This document shows positions 9,950 through 21,414 of a stretch of DNA of 64,000 bases, one piece after another. Under the pieces are notes generated by a model. That model saw nothing but the letters and a program-made list of their open reading frames with translations, had not been told where the DNA came from and ran no database searches. The translations under genes were made by a program, and so were the position numbers. The first letter of the stretch is position 1. Each line of letters starts with the position of its first letter. The stretch covers positions 77,501-141,500 of the forward strand of contig CAUYUJ010000681.1 of the NCBI GenBank assembly GCA_963575745.1, in the 5' to 3' direction. Source of the stretch: Prorocentrum cordatum (lineage: Eukaryota; Sar; Dinophyceae; Prorocentrales; Prorocentraceae).

Positions 9950-10805
9950 CAAACATATTCCCAAATGGTCAACAACACTTTAAAGATCGTCCCCGAACTA
10001 CTTTTTACTATTTTTGAATATTCCTCCTGTAGAGGGAGGGACACGCCCGACTTAACCCTGGGCCCAGGAAGGTGTGTGGGCACTCGCGGCTCGGCCAGGT
10101 GGGCCAGGTGCACCGTTCCAGGGCCCAAACATAGCCCCCGCACGGTGGTGGTGCGCACCGGTGGCCCCAGGCGTAGCCGAGGCACCTGCGCCGAGCTTAG
10201 CCAGGCACATCTTTACTTAGGGGAGCGAAGAATGACATAAACATGAAAAGTCGGAGGTCCGCGCGGACCTCCGAGTCTTTCTGTTTATACCACTTTTCGT
10301 TCCCCCAATCCTGGCCCAAGATCCGCGTGCACGCCCTCCCGGCTTGGCCAGAAAAGCGTGCGCACCGATCCTGGGCCTGGGATCGCCTGGAACCCGAAGC
10401 CGGCCCCCAAAAAATTGGAGGCTACGAACACGGTGCGCCTTGAATCTTCCGAGACGTTGGGTCCTATCCCCCGACGTTGCACTTTTTGCTGGCGACGTCG
10501 GCTCCTAGAATCTCGACCCCTGCCCTGGAGCTGGCTTTTCACCCCGAGTTTTTAATGGACGGACCAAGGCTGGAAAACAGCTCCTAGATGCCGACAACGA
10601 CAAAACGAAAGCCGTCTCGATCTTTCTGCGTCGCTGGGAGGGGCTCGATGCATAATTAAACCATGTTTGGTTAGCCACGAAAGAGCTCGGGATGCTTGAA
10701 TCTGGGGGGGCCCAGACAGCCTCCGAAAGTTCGCAACTCCTTCCCCAGCGGCCGTTTTTGCGTCCAAGGCTTTCCTCTCATGGCCACGCGGCCCGAAAAT
10801 GGCCC
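9950..10805. other. No recognisable gene
   Basis: Apart from the 24-bp palindrome I see no supported feature. TTCCGAGACGTTGG at 10.45 kb recurs at 40.03 kb, so part of this is dispersed repeat. Confidence 0.45.
10251..10274. repeat. Perfect 24-bp palindrome
   Basis: TCGGAGGTCCGC is followed directly by its reverse complement. The sequence resembles the ends of the intron-2 element of the kinase gene (TCGGAGG... and ...ACCTCCGA) and could be an internally deleted derivative. Confidence 0.7.
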
Positions 10806-10809
10806 CCGG

Positions 10810-11105
10810 GCTTGTCCCTGCTGGTCTCAACAAGACTCCCGAATAGTCCAGGCTGGTCCCAACACCTCAACCCTGGGGCGCGGAGCGCCCCACGGTGGAG
10901 TCGAAACCAGCTGCACGCAGCAGACTTCGTACGTCCCTCTTTCCCGATCCTTCTCGCTCGCCCGACCCGACCATGGGCCCCGAAGCCCCAGCGGCGGCAC
11001 CAGAAGCGGAGCCAGGGTGCTGAGACCGCCCCGGGCTACTCCGGGGGCGCCCGTTGAGGCCAGCCCTGGGGGGACCGTCTGAGCGCAACCCGAAGCCCTG
11101 CCGTC
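10810..11105 (+). repeat. Dispersed element family B, copy 1
   Basis: The segment from CTGGTCTCAACAAG to GAGCGCAACCCGAAGCCC aligns, with divergence, to 28060-28280 inside kinase intron 1. Shared landmarks in order are CGACACC/CAACACC, GCGGAGCGCCC, GGTG(C/T)TGAGACCGCCCCGG, TACTC(C/G)GG and GAGGCCAGCC. It directly abuts a possible exon on the minus strand. Confidence 0.65.
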
Positions 11106-11130
11106 CCCGAGCGGGGGGGGAGGGGGGTAC

Positions 11131-11303
11131 CCGGGCCCCTTGCTGGGCCCGGCCCGGCAGCCCTCCTGCCCGCAGCCGAGCAGCACGCTCTTGTCCTCGC
11201 AGGGGATGCCCGCCAGCGCGGGGAGGCTCGCCGGGGAGGCCCGCCGCGACTGCTCGAGGGCCTCGATGCCCTTGGTGCCCTGGGCCTGGTCGGGGGCGAG
11301 CGA
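11131..11303 (-). CDS. Possible exon of an unknown protein
   Basis: The minus frame reads as ordinary protein (LAPDQAQGTKGIEALEQSRR, then CEDKSVLLGCGQEGCRAG) without the repeat character of its surroundings. It includes two CxxxC-like cysteine pairs but no family I recognise. Its downstream end meets dispersed element family B, which elsewhere lies inside an intron, so this may be an exon bordered by an element-derived intron. No start or stop is assigned and the borders are approximate. Confidence 0.3.
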
Positions 11304-11329
11304 AGGTCGACGCCCTAACTGTCCTTACG

Positions 11330-12225
11330 GTCGGAAGCTGTGGCTTAGCGTGTCGCGGCGGCGGCCGCCCCTGCGACGCGCTGTCATGCGGGCGGATAGC
11401 GTGTTGCTCCGCTCCGCGGGGCGAGAGGCTGGGAAGAGCTCGGGACGGTGACATTGGGGGACCGGGCAAGGAATAGCGTGTCGCGCCGAAACGTGGTGGG
11501 CCAGAACTGGCCGAGGGACTCGCTCAGCCAAAGGTCCTGACCGTAAAAACGCAGGTGGGCATGTTGTGCCCGTTTCCTACCACAACTTGCTGGAAAACGG
11601 CACCCCAGGAAGTGAGCGTTCGGCTAGCGGCGTCGCTCAAAACTGTATGTAAACGGAAAGAAGCGGACAGGCACGGGCCAAACCCGGACCTGAAAACGTC
11701 ACAAAAGCTGCGCCCAACACTGATGTTGAAAAACCGACCTCTTGAAAACAATGAACGTCCTCAGGGCTTAGAACCACGCTCAAAGACGCCGCCCATCTCT
11801 CCCGACATGCTCGCGTCGTGGCAAAATCACGACGGACACCTTTCTGCCGTTTTCGAACTCGGGGGCCCTCGCTGGGCCATGGGGCCGTCAGTTAAAAATT
11901 ACTCGGAATGAAAGCTCGGCCCTGGGCATGCTGTTCACGATTCGCTGAGGCTTCTGTTCGAAAGCATTCGAGGAGTTCTAAAAGGTCGTTCAAACTCCTG
12001 TTGCTTCCTTGCGAATTTCTCTGAAGCGCCCCTCAGGAATTCGTCAGGGGGGCCGTGCGTTTCCGAACGAATTTCGCACTTGTCCTTTGCTATTGTCTGA
12101 GATGCCTTCGGCTCTCTCACGAGTCCCTTCGGAATCCCCCCACCGAAAACTCACGAGCCCCACGGGCTCCCCCACGCTACCGCAGGCCCACCACACAGAG
12201 CGCGCACTCGGGGCCCTCGCTTGCT
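11330..12225. other. No recognisable gene
   Basis: Mixed sequence with moderate GC. The open frames on both strands are short and show no conserved motifs. Confidence 0.45.
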
Positions 12226-12229
12226 CTCC

Positions 12230-12480
12230 CGAGGCAGCTGGCCGGATGCCCCGGGCCTTCGGGTGGTGCCCGCCCGTGGGCTGCCCGTGGGCGCCTCGTG
12301 GGCGCCCTGCGCGGGGGGCCAGGGCACGCCGAGGTCTCGACGGGTGCCCGCCCTCGGGCGCCTCGTGGGCGCTCGTGGGCGCGTGCACGCCCGTGGGCGG
12401 CCCGAGGCCGGGCGGGGGGGGGACGTGCCGGGGTCTCGCCCGGTGCCCGCCCGCCGGAGGCTCGTGGACCCTGCGGCGGC
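12230..12480. repeat. GC-rich imperfect tandem repeats (GGGCGCCTCGTGGGCGC)
   Basis: GCCCGTGGGC and GCGCCTCGTGGGCGC phrases recur with variable spacing. The long Ala/Gly/Arg/Pro frames here result from composition. Confidence 0.6.
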
Positions 12481-13220
12481 CTGCACCACGTCGATATCCC
12501 CGGGGTTCTCGGAGCGCGCTCCCCGGGACACTGCGGTCGTCTACACGCGATTCTGCATCATCACTAATTTCCCAGTTGATATCGCACCATCCCAGGAGGG
12601 GCGGGTATTGTACATTTAGAACACTGCGCGCGCTCGTTTGCCTCAAAAGATAATGTTTCAAGAGCCCTGTGCAGCAAATACGGCAAAATCCAGACGCGCG
12701 TGCCGCCGCGCGCACATCAAAACCCGTCAATAAGCAATGAATGCTGCTCCACAAACTCAGAATAAGCAGGCGAATCAAAAGCATATACAAACCAATGGTG
12801 TGCCAACAAAGCTTTGCAAGCAGTCTGCTCGCACACACACACACACTACAATCTAAACAGGATCACAGCGGTTGTTATCCATCCTGCCAGGTAAGGCTAT
12901 CAGGGCCGCTTGCGCACGCATGTCGAGAACGTTCAAAAAACAAATAGGCGCGCCCATCAGGTGTGTCAACATATATTGGAACGCGGACCGCACGAGCACG
13001 CCTCAGCGCGCGCACGTCGAGATCATGTCAGGACGGGTTGGTGTCTGCAGGCGCGCACTTCCCTATCCTCCTCATCAGCGCAACCGATACAATTGCCGGC
13101 AGCGTTGCCAACGCCATCGCAACCAGCATCATACACATCATTATCAACACTATCGTTTGGATGATGGCCGCCGCCGTCATCGTCGTCATCGTCGGCGCCG
13201 GCGCCACAGTCGACGTCCTT
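12481..13220. other. No recognisable gene
   Basis: Less GC-rich sequence with a short CA run at about 12832. No domain was seen in any frame. Confidence 0.4.
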
Positions 13221-13225
13221 TCGAC

Positions 13226-13566
13226 ATCGCGCCTGCCATAATCACCGACCCAGACCCGAGTGCCCGGGCGCCAGCGCGACCTTTGAGACGGGCAGCTCCC
13301 ATCAGTAAGCGCCATCGCACCGCATCACGTGTGCTAAACCAGCTGGCCGATCTGCGCGTGAGCGGGCGCGCGCCAGCGCGGCCCAGGATATCGCGCCCGC
13401 TCGAGTCACCGACCTGGGCTGAAATGCCCGCGTGCCAGCGCGACCTTTGGGACGCGCTGAGAAGTTCCCATCGGTAGTCACGATCGCGGTCGCATCTTCT
13501 CCGCCAAACCAGCTGGACAATCTGCGCGTGACCGGGCGCGCGCCAGTGCGGCCGCAGACACGCGCC
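13226..13566 (+). repeat. 165-bp tandem duplication (2 copies)
   Basis: The unit runs from ATCGCGCC through GCCAGCGCGACCTTTG to AACCAGCTGG and GATCTGCGCGTGA/AATCTGCGCGTGA. GCGACCTTTG recurs about 165 bp apart. The copies differ by scattered substitutions. Confidence 0.8.
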
Positions 13567-13849
13567 AGCACATTCTAAGCTGCAGCCGCAATGGCAGCCG
13601 AATGAGTTTTGCGAAACGAGTCGTGGGTGGGATGGTGGGATGATTGCGCGAGCATTGGAACTGGCGGCTGCAATATCTGCACTCGGTAATCCCACCAGCA
13701 CTCTGGGCATAGGTTGTCTTAACGGTTAACGGTGTCTCTCTTTCCTCTTCCAAAACTCTTCCCTTCGGGGAGGGGTACCCTCCCCCTCCCCTCCCAGGGG
13801 TCTGGACGGGGGGGGCGCGAGCCATCAGAGGGCCCTTTTTCGCTCAACA

Positions 13850-14440
13850 TGGCTCCAAGAGGGTATCCGATGCTCGCCTCCAAGGGGGCTCCGGAGAGCC
13901 AAGATCGCTCAAGATGACCTCCACCATGCCTCCAAGACGCCGCAAGAGGGCCACAAGACGGTTCCAGGTGCCCCCAAAGACCCCTCAGGACCTCCCCGGG
14001 ATGCCAAAATCCTTCAAAAACCCATGGGCAATCAATGATTTATGTGTGCCTTCTCGCCATTTCGCTTCCGATGAGGTTTTGAAGCGTCAAGACGGCCCCA
14101 AGACCGTCCAAGAGCGCCCTAAGAGGGGGGGGGGGCAAGAGCGTCCCAAGATGCGAGTTTGATGGCCCAGAGAGAGGGACTAAACGTTAGTACGCCCCTC
14201 TTCTCATGCTTTTCACCGACACCGTCCACGACAGCCCCAAGAGGCCCTCCCCTCCAGGGCTACCACGAGGCCCCCAAGAGAGCCCCAAGAGAGCTCCAAG
14301 AGGGCCCCAAGAGGCCCCCAAGAGCGCTCCGAGACCCCCCACCAAAAGAGCTCCAAGAGAACTCCACGACCCCTCCAAAGAGCCCTACGAGGGCACCGAG
14401 CCCCAAGGCTACCCCCCTGCTCCCAAAGATCTCTCTGTTC
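13850..14440. repeat. CCCAAGAGGCC minisatellite, second block
   Basis: The same unit as at 2 kb, including a T-rich spacer with TTTTGAAGCG like the one at 2.15 kb. No gene is supported. Confidence 0.75.
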
Positions 14441-14765
14441 ACCTTGGTTGCTCGCTTTGGTTAACTAGATGTGTCTCTTCGTCCCTCTTCCCGTCAGCTC
14501 TCAAGGTCAGGATCTCTGAATGAGCTGGTGAGGACACGCGAAGCGTGAAGAATTGCCCCAATTCTGCATTCTGCAACTGCCTCAAATCCGCCACCGCGCC
14601 TCGGGCACGAAGTGTAGTGCCCGAAGGCTGACGCGGCACTGAGAGGGCTGTGCTGCTGCTGCTGCTGCCAGAACTCCAAGTCGCGGAAGGGCCTGGACTC
14701 ATCGTTTCCCGGGCCAGCCCGAGGTCTGCCAGGGTCTGCCAGAATCGCTCGCGTCGGCCTACCCC
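14440..14765 (-). CDS. Possible exon with short polyserine/polyglutamine run
   Basis: Between two minisatellite blocks lies about 320 bp of non-repetitive sequence. One minus frame reads RFWQTLADLGLARETMSPGP, a Ser run encoded by (CTG)n at about 14651-14668, then ADLRQLQNAELGQFFTLRV. A second frame turns the same triplets into polyGln. The protein is not recognised and no start or stop is assigned, so this is weak. Confidence 0.22.
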
Positions 14766-14769
14766 GCCG

Positions 14770-15340
14770 AGGAGGGCCCCAACACGAGCCCAGACGGCTC
14801 CAAGAGGCCCCCCAAACTGATCCAAGAGGGCCCCACGTCGCCCCAAGATCGCTCTAAGACGCCCAAGATGGCCCCAGGATGGCCCAAGAGGCCTCCAAGA
14901 CGCCACAAGAGGCCTCCAGGAGGCCTCCCAAGAGGACCCCCAGGGACGAACATGTTTGTTATCTATACGTTTTGAAAGCTTTTGGGGTGCTCGCCTGATC
15001 GGCTTTCTAATGCTCCAAGACGGCCCAAGAGGCCCCCAAGACCACCCCAAGACGGCCCAAGAGGCCTCCAAGAGGGCCCCAAGACGGCCTCAAAAGGAGC
15101 CCACGAAAGGGAACACGAACCGAAAATCAGAGCCTTCCGGCCCAAGATGCCCCTAGGAGGCCCCAACAGGCGCCCAAGAGGCCCCCCAAAGCGTCCAAGA
15201 GGCCCCCAAGAGGCTCCAAGAGGCCCCCAAGAGGCATACAAGAGGCCCCAAGAGGCATCAGAACGGCCCCCAAGAAGCCTCAAAACTGCCTCCGAGAGGC
15301 CCCCGAAAGGCCCACCACGAAAATCCAACAACCAACCAAA
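14770..15340. repeat. CCCAAGAGGCC minisatellite, third block
   Basis: Dense units around a T-rich spacer at 14.95-15.01 kb (TTTTGAAAGCTTTTGG). The spacer matches the one at 2.15-2.2 kb, so blocks and spacers form a composite unit. Confidence 0.8.
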
Positions 15341-15365
15341 AGACTTTATACCCACAGCCCAGGCA

Positions 15366-15775
15366 GTGGCGGGATGGACATATAGCGTGCTTCACATAGC
15401 GTGCACCACATAGTTTTGCATCACGTAGATTGCACAGCAAATGTTGCACCACATACTCTGCGGCACGTAAGGGACACAGCATACTTTGGAACACGTAGAG
15501 CGCACCACATAGCTTGCACCACTTTAAATTGCACCACAGTGCTTGCACCTCGTAGCCTGCGGCATGCAGCTTTCACATAGCTTGCACCTCATAGCTTGCA
15601 CCACGTAGCTTGCACCGCGTAGCTTGCGGCATGTTGCTTTCACATAGCTTGCACAATATAGCTTGCACCACATAGCTTGTACCACGCAGCTTGCACCACC
15701 TAGCTTGCAACACATAGTTTGCAACACATAGCTTGCACCACACGGTTGCACCATCGAGCATACACATCCACAGTG
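15366..15775 (-). repeat. 15-bp minisatellite (GTGGTGCAAGCTATG), main array
   Basis: About 27 degenerate units of 15 bp. On the minus strand the unit is close to TGGTGCAAGCTATG(T) and, being a multiple of three, gives an open frame repeating VVQAM/CKLxxASY. Related short arrays lie at 31.83 and 32.95 kb. Confidence 0.85.
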
Positions 15776-15779
15776 CGTC

Positions 15780-16570
15780 AACTTACTGTTTGGGGTTAAC
15801 GCTGGCAAACATACCCTGCTGCTTCGGCTGGAATTTCAAACATGCCCTTCAGGTCCTAGAAATCCTTCTCCTGCCTCCTGCCTTCTCTCGTGCGCGGCCG
15901 TACCGATCCCTCCCGTGACAAGCCCCTTCTGCAACGACCGCAACCCCCCCTGCATGCCACGCCTGGGAGCGCGGCGAAAGGTAGGAGAACGAACACCGGT
16001 ACCGCTGCGCCCCAGACAATTCCTGGGGTGCGTTCGGAGCAGGATCTCGGGTCGCACCTGGCCATGGCATCGATGGAAGGGTAGCGGTACGGGTGCCCAT
16101 CTCCTCTCTGTGCTCCCCAGACATGCTCCGATGTAGTTCTTCAATGCGTGGCCCTAGAGGTCCCCAACCCTTTCCCTGGGGGTAGCTTTGCGTCCCAGAT
16201 TGATATATGATGACCTGGTGCCAATCGAGGAAAACACGCTGGCTGGAAAACACCGAAATCGACGATCAAAACTGTTTCCTCACTGGCGAGGGGCATCACA
16301 AAACGGGTCGCCCTGCCAAGCGGGCCGGCCAGGTCACCCACATGGCGGCCATGGCGGAGGCTCCGCAAACCCCGGATCCCACTCGTCGTCTCTTGAGGGC
16401 GCATCCTTTACTTTCTTTCTCTGTTAGGACACTGGGCCCAAACACCTTCCAGACGGACCCTTCGTGAGGGGCCTGGTTCAGAACTCGACCGAAAACAACG
16501 CATCTGTTACTTCCGTCGGCTTCCGCCAACCTTCCGGCTTCACTTCCGCCGGCCCTGCGCCGCCTTCCGC
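15780..16570. other. No recognisable gene
   Basis: Mixed non-repetitive sequence with open frames on both strands but no identifiable domain. Confidence 0.4.
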
Positions 16571-16574
16571 CGAC

Positions 16575-16647
16575 GAAGAGATGCCAACTCCTTCGATCCC
16601 TCGAAGGCGAGGCCCCTCGCTGGAGCGCCCCATACGACCCTCCTGCC
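16575..16647 (+). repeat. 73-bp dispersed segment (pairs with 18902-18973)
   Basis: GAAGAGATGCCAACTCC to CGACCCTCCTGCC occurs here and again at 18.9 kb with a few changes. In one frame it codes EEMPTPSIPRRRG. Confidence 0.85.
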
Positions 16648-16880
16648 TATGTATGTATGTATGTACGCATGCATGCATGCATGCATGCATGCATGTATGT
16701 ATGTATGTATGTATGTTTGTATGTATGTATGTATGTATGTATGTATGTTTGTATGTATGTATGTATGTACGTATGTACGTATGTTTGTATGTATGTATGT
16801 ATGTATGTATGTATGTCTGTATGTATGTATGTATGTATGTATGTACGTATGTATGTATGTACATCTCTATAGATGCATAT
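16647..16880. repeat. (ATGT)n/(ATGC)n tetranucleotide array
   Basis: About 230 bp of ATGT/ATGC repeats with ACGT variants, fading into TA-rich sequence. Frames give Tyr/Val/Cys/Met repeats. Confidence 0.95.
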
Positions 16881-16884
16881 ATAA

Positions 16885-17700
16885 ATATATGTATGTGGAC
16901 TCTGGCAAGTTGCCTCGAACGACATTCCCCCCCCCGCCACCATTTCAAACATAGCTGGGCCACAAAGGCGTGCAATGGAGTTCCGACCTTCGTGAAGTCC
17001 AGACTTCCTTTCGGCCCTCGCCACGCCCTCCCACCTGCATGCAAACCAACTTGCCAGAACCTCACAAAAATTAGCCTGACGAGGGACCCAACCATATACA
17101 GGTGTGAGTACCGCAATAGTGATTCACTTTTTCGGTGGCGATCCCTATGAGGCAACGAACCGTGCTAGGGGTGTGCCGACATGAGTGGCGTGGTACACAA
17201 CGCGAACGAAAACGATTGATCTGAGTACGTAGGGAGACTGAGCGCGGGTGAATCTGCGCGCGTGCGTCTGACTGTGAATGAATCTGCGTGCGAACGAGTC
17301 TACGTGCATGAATGCGAATATGACAAAGCGTGGCGCAATTGTGTATGAATGTCAATAGTTTGACAATGTCTGCCTCTGAGTACTCGTGACGCTGGGCGTG
17401 GCCGCCGCAAGGAGCTTCCCCGGGACTCCCCGACGGCATCGCCCGCGCGCCGCGACGCCAATGTCGGCGCGCCCACCGGCGAGGATCGCGCCCGCTTCCT
17501 CCCCTTCCTTTACTCCCTCTTTGCCCGCGCACTCAAAAGTCCAAGGTTGCGGGCGCAGCGCAGCGCGGAGTCCCCGCGACGCGCGCAGGTCGCCCCGGAG
17601 GGGTCCCAGCGACGCGCGCGGGTCGTCCACTGCGCGGAGCAAAAAGAGCTAGCTGGCTGGCTGATAGCGGGCAAGGCTCTTGCCGCTGGGCAGAGAGACG
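16885..17700. other. No recognisable gene
   Basis: Mixed sequence. A degenerate half-unit of the following 90-bp satellite may be visible at about 17150-17200 (CAACGAACCGTGCTAGGGGTG). Confidence 0.35.
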
Positions 17701-18780
17701 ACGGGACGCATGCGGGCACACCCACTGGGACCTTCGGTGGAGCTCCCTATGGGGCCACGAAACGTGTGAGGGGTGTGCCGAAATGGGTGTGCGGGACGCA
17801 TGCGGGCACACCCACTGGGACCTTCGGTGGAGCTCCCTATGGGGCCACGAAACGTGTGAGGGGTGTGCCAAATGAGTGTGCGGGACGCATGCGGGCACAC
17901 CCACTGGGACCTTCGGTGGAGCTCCCTATGGGGCCACGAAACGTGTGAGGGGTGTGCCGAAATGGGTGTGCGGGACGCATGCGGGCACACCCACTGGGAC
18001 CTTCGGTGGAGCTCCCTATGGGGCCACGAAACGTGTGAGGGGTGTGCCGAAATGGGTGTGCGGGACGCGGGCGGACACCATGCTGCGGTGGGACCTTCGG
18101 TGGAGCTCCCTATGGGGCCACGAAACGTGTGAGGGGTGTGCCGAAATGGGTGTGCGGGACGCATGCGGGCACACCCACTGGGACCTTCGGTGGAGCTCCC
18201 TATGGGGCCACGAAACGTGTGAGGGTGTGCCGAAATGGGTGTGCGGGACGCATGCGGGCACACCCACTGGGACCTTCGGTGGAGCTCCCTATGGGGCCAC
18301 GAAACGTGTGAGGGGTGTGCCGAATTGGGTGTGCGGGACGCATGCGGGCACACCCACTGGGACCTTCGGTGGAGCTCCCTATGGGGCCACGAAACGTGTG
18401 AGGGGTGTGCCGAAATGGGTGTGCGGGACGCATGCGGGCACACCCACTGGGACCTTCGGTGGAGCTCCCTATGGGGCCACGAACGTGTGAAGGGTGTGCC
18501 AAAATGGGTGTGCGGGACGCATGCGGGCACACCCACTGGGACCTTCGGTGGAGCTCCCTATGGGGCCACGAAACGTGTGAGGGGTGTGCCGAAATGTGTG
18601 TGCGGGACGCATGCGGGCACACCCACTGGGACCTTCGGTGGAGCCCCCTATGGGGCCACGAAACGTGTGAGGGGTGTGCCGAAATGGGTGTGCGGGACGC
18701 ATGCGGGCACACCCACTGGGACCTTCGGTGGAGCTCCCTATGGGGCCACGAAACGTGTGAGGGGTGTGCCGAAATGGGTG
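17701..18780 (+). repeat. 90-bp satellite, about 12 copies
   Basis: The unit runs from GGGACGCATGCGGGCACAC through CTTCGGTGGAGCTCCCTATG to GTGAGGGGTGTGCCGAAATG. Starts fall about every 90 bp (17701, 17791, 17880, 17970 and on), with 89-bp copies from single-base loss. One copy at 18060 has an altered centre. Identity between copies is very high, and 90 being a multiple of three keeps several frames open. I see nothing to support a repeat protein. Confidence 0.95.
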
Positions 18781-18901
18781 ATGACGATGATGATGAAGAT
18801 GGGAGGAGGGAGGGGGCAGCGGGAAGGAAGGAACGCGGGGCGACGTCTCTTCAAAACGAGGACCCAACACCACAGGATGGTTGGGAATAACGATCCCCGA
18901 G

Positions 18902-18973
18902 GAAGAGATGCCAACTCCCTCGATCCCTCGAAGGCGAGGCCCTCGCTGAAGCGCCCGGTACGACCCTCCTGCC
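18902..18973 (+). repeat. 73-bp dispersed segment, copy 2 of 16575-16647
   Basis: Near-identical to 16575-16647, here just after a GATGATGAAGATGG tract that follows the 90-bp satellite. Confidence 0.85.
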
Positions 18974-19254
18974 TCCCGGCATCCCCTCGGGGGGCCTCGT
19001 GCGCGGCAGGACGGCCGGGCCGCTTCCCGCAGTTCGCGGCCACCCACCCGTGCGAGATCGCCGCCGCGAGCGAGATCCTGCGGGGGTTGGAGCCACGACC
19101 TCGGCCCGGGGGCGACAGAGGCCACCCCACCGCGCCGCGCCCGAGCACGGGGCTGAGGCGCCATCCTCAGGAAGGAGGCGGAGGAGGAGGAAACAAAGGC
19201 GCCACCTCGCGCAGGGAGAGCCGTCCGCAGCTCGATGCTCGAAAGAGCACAACT

Positions 19255-19256
<2 letters not shown>

Positions 19257-19309
<53 letters not shown>

Positions 19310-19311
19310 GA
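19257..19311 (+). repeat. (CAG)n triplet run
   Basis: About 18 CAG triplets: polySer or polyAla in plus frames and polyCys or polyLeu on the other strand. It is followed to about 19.46 kb by GCAGGAGGGGCAGGAG-type purine-rich sequence. Confidence 0.95.
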
Positions 19312-19630
19312 ATGACGAGTGGCAGGGGCAAGGGGGCGAGGAGGGGCGGGAGCAGCGCGGGCAGCAGGAGGGGCAGGAGGAGCAGGCAGCAGGACCAGGG
19401 CGAGCGGCGGCATGAGGAGGACGAGCAGCAGCAAGAGCAGCAAGACCAGGAAAATGAGGTCGGGTCGGGTCGGGTCGGTGCTTCGGCAGTCTGCGCTCAC
19501 TCGGCTGAGGCTCGAGAAGACTGGCATCCCCCTTGGAGGGCCAACACCTGCTAGCGTTGAATCCTTGAAGAGCCCGAGGAGAGCTCGAGAGACCCAAGGA
19601 CCATAAGACCCTGCCGGGCAATCGTGAGAG

Positions 19631-19633
19631 AAG

Positions 19634-19667
<34 letters not shown>
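19631..19667. repeat. (GA)n microsatellite
   Basis: About 36 bp of GA dinucleotides. Confidence 0.95.
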
Positions 19668-19671
<4 letters not shown>

Positions 19672-19854
19672 AAATCCATCCCCGCAGCGTCCGCTAAAGG
19701 GGAGGTCTTTGGGGGGGAGGCTAACGTTCACGAGTGGGCGGGGTCCATGGCAGGCGGGAAAGAAGCACAGAGTGACTGCGACCAGCGGAGGCGAACGAGG
19801 CTGAGCCCTGACAGCACCACAGTAGCCGGCGAAGGCCAAACTGTGCACAACAGG

Positions 19855-20480
19855 ATGGCGGACCCTGCCAGTAACATAATACGTAACAGTGGGCTGCTAG
19901 CGACTCAACGTGCCTGTGAGCTCCACTGCCTCACTAAGCGCTTGCGGGCAGCAGCCGCATATGTATGCGCAACTGTATGCTTGACCTAGAATTAGCTGCG
20001 ATCACCAAAACGTCAAAACGTGCCTGTGAGCACCACCGTGTGCTTGCCAGTAGTCGCAACACGTATGCACAAAAGTGTGCCAGACCCTGCCCGTACCACA
20101 ACACCATGCGAACATGTCGACGTGCCCGCACAGCGACGTGTCCGTGAACACCAGTTTGCTTGCGGGCAGCAGCAGCAACAAACGCAAGCACGACCGTATG
20201 CCAGACCCTGCCAGTATCGCAATAGCTTGCGAACGCTGTAGTATTCTGGGGGAGCACCGCAATGCTCCTGCGAGCAACGCAATGCAGCGGCAACCAGTGT
20301 ATCAACGTGACAAGGTGGACCCTGCCAGTGCCTCACTAGCTTGTGAGCTTTGGGTGCGCTTGTGAGTATCACCGCTGCTGGCAAGCACGACGAAGTGTTA
20401 GAAAACAACACGTTGTGCCTGCGTATCAGCACTACCGCGCATATAGAGAACTACTGTATGTACTATGCCAGACCCTGTCA
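19855..20480 (+). repeat. Degenerate tandem repeat, about 118 bp
   Basis: GGACCCTGCCAGTA or CCAGACCCTGCC(A/C)GTA recurs at about 19860, 20081, 20201, 20319 and 20467. Phrases like CTTGCGGGCAGCAGC and GTGCCTGTGAGC lie between. Units are diverged. Confidence 0.65.
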
Positions 20481-20757
20481 GTACCACAGCCTCTGAGAAC
20501 ACAGCACCGCAAAGCGCGTGAGAGCGCAACAACTTGCGCACAACTGCGAGCGCCACTGCTTCCGAGTCTGCGAACGCCATATTTTGCCCACGAGCACAAC
20601 CTTGCGCCAGCGAGCAGCATCACCACCACGCGTATGCACAACAATAAGTATTGCGACGCACTTGCGGCAGAGGCCCGACACAGCCTTACACAGGGGCTGG
20701 GAATGGGGGGGACCGATTTCAGAGGAGCCAGCCCAGGCCCCATAAGTGGGTGCTAGA

Positions 20758-20758
20758 A

Positions 20759-20793
<35 letters not shown>

Positions 20794-20815
20794 ATATATA
20801 CGTGTATAAATATTA
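20758..20815. repeat. (TA)n microsatellite
   Basis: TA dinucleotides followed by TGTATATATACGTG. Confidence 0.95.
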
Positions 20816-21414
20816 TACAAAACAGAAGCAGCCGCTTCGTGCTTGCACTTGATTGCCATCCAGGGGAGCCCACCGGCGAGAACGGGTAACAAACAGGCGC
20901 GTAAAGGCTGGATGATGATGAGCAGGAGGAAGAGGAAGGGGAGGAGGAAGAACGAGGAAAACGAAACGCGCGCCCGGCGAGCGCGCGGGACAACGGTTGC
21001 CCAGGGCAGCCGTCGCGAAGCCAATTACGACTTACTGAAGCAGCCCGTCGCGCCTGGGTAATTATCCCAGCAGGCGCCACCAAACCCCCCTCTCACTAGT
21101 CCTGGGGGCCCGGGCGAGCCGCCAAACGCTGCCTCAAGACCCCGCGCCAAGCTGCCTTAGCGCCGCCGGCCAGCGCTGGTGGGGACACCATCAGCGCGGC
21201 CGCCTTCGGCGGCAGGATGGGCGCCCAACCGGCGCATGGGCGACTGGCGAGGCGCGCCCAATCCGGGGCCCTGCAGACGCAGCGCAAGGATGCGACCAAT
21301 TGGGCCTCTGCGCTCCCCTGCCGCCCCTGCTGTGCCGCCGCAGCGGCCACAGCCGCAACGTCGGCCACGCGCGGCGCACGGGGGCCCGCCCCAGCGGCGA
21401 CGCACGCGAGGCCA

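Noticed and set aside
15366-15775. CRISPR-like array
   Set aside because: Units are contiguous 15-bp repeats with no unique spacers, in eukaryotic DNA.
16478-17155. Open frames of Tyr/Val/Cys and His/Thr/Tyr repeats
   Set aside because: Translation of an ATGT microsatellite; the unique flanks carry no domain.
17547-19848. Frames of 200-460 codons across the 90-bp satellite
   Set aside because: A 90-bp period leaves frames open in all copies; several frames on both strands are open at once and none shows codon-level constraint.
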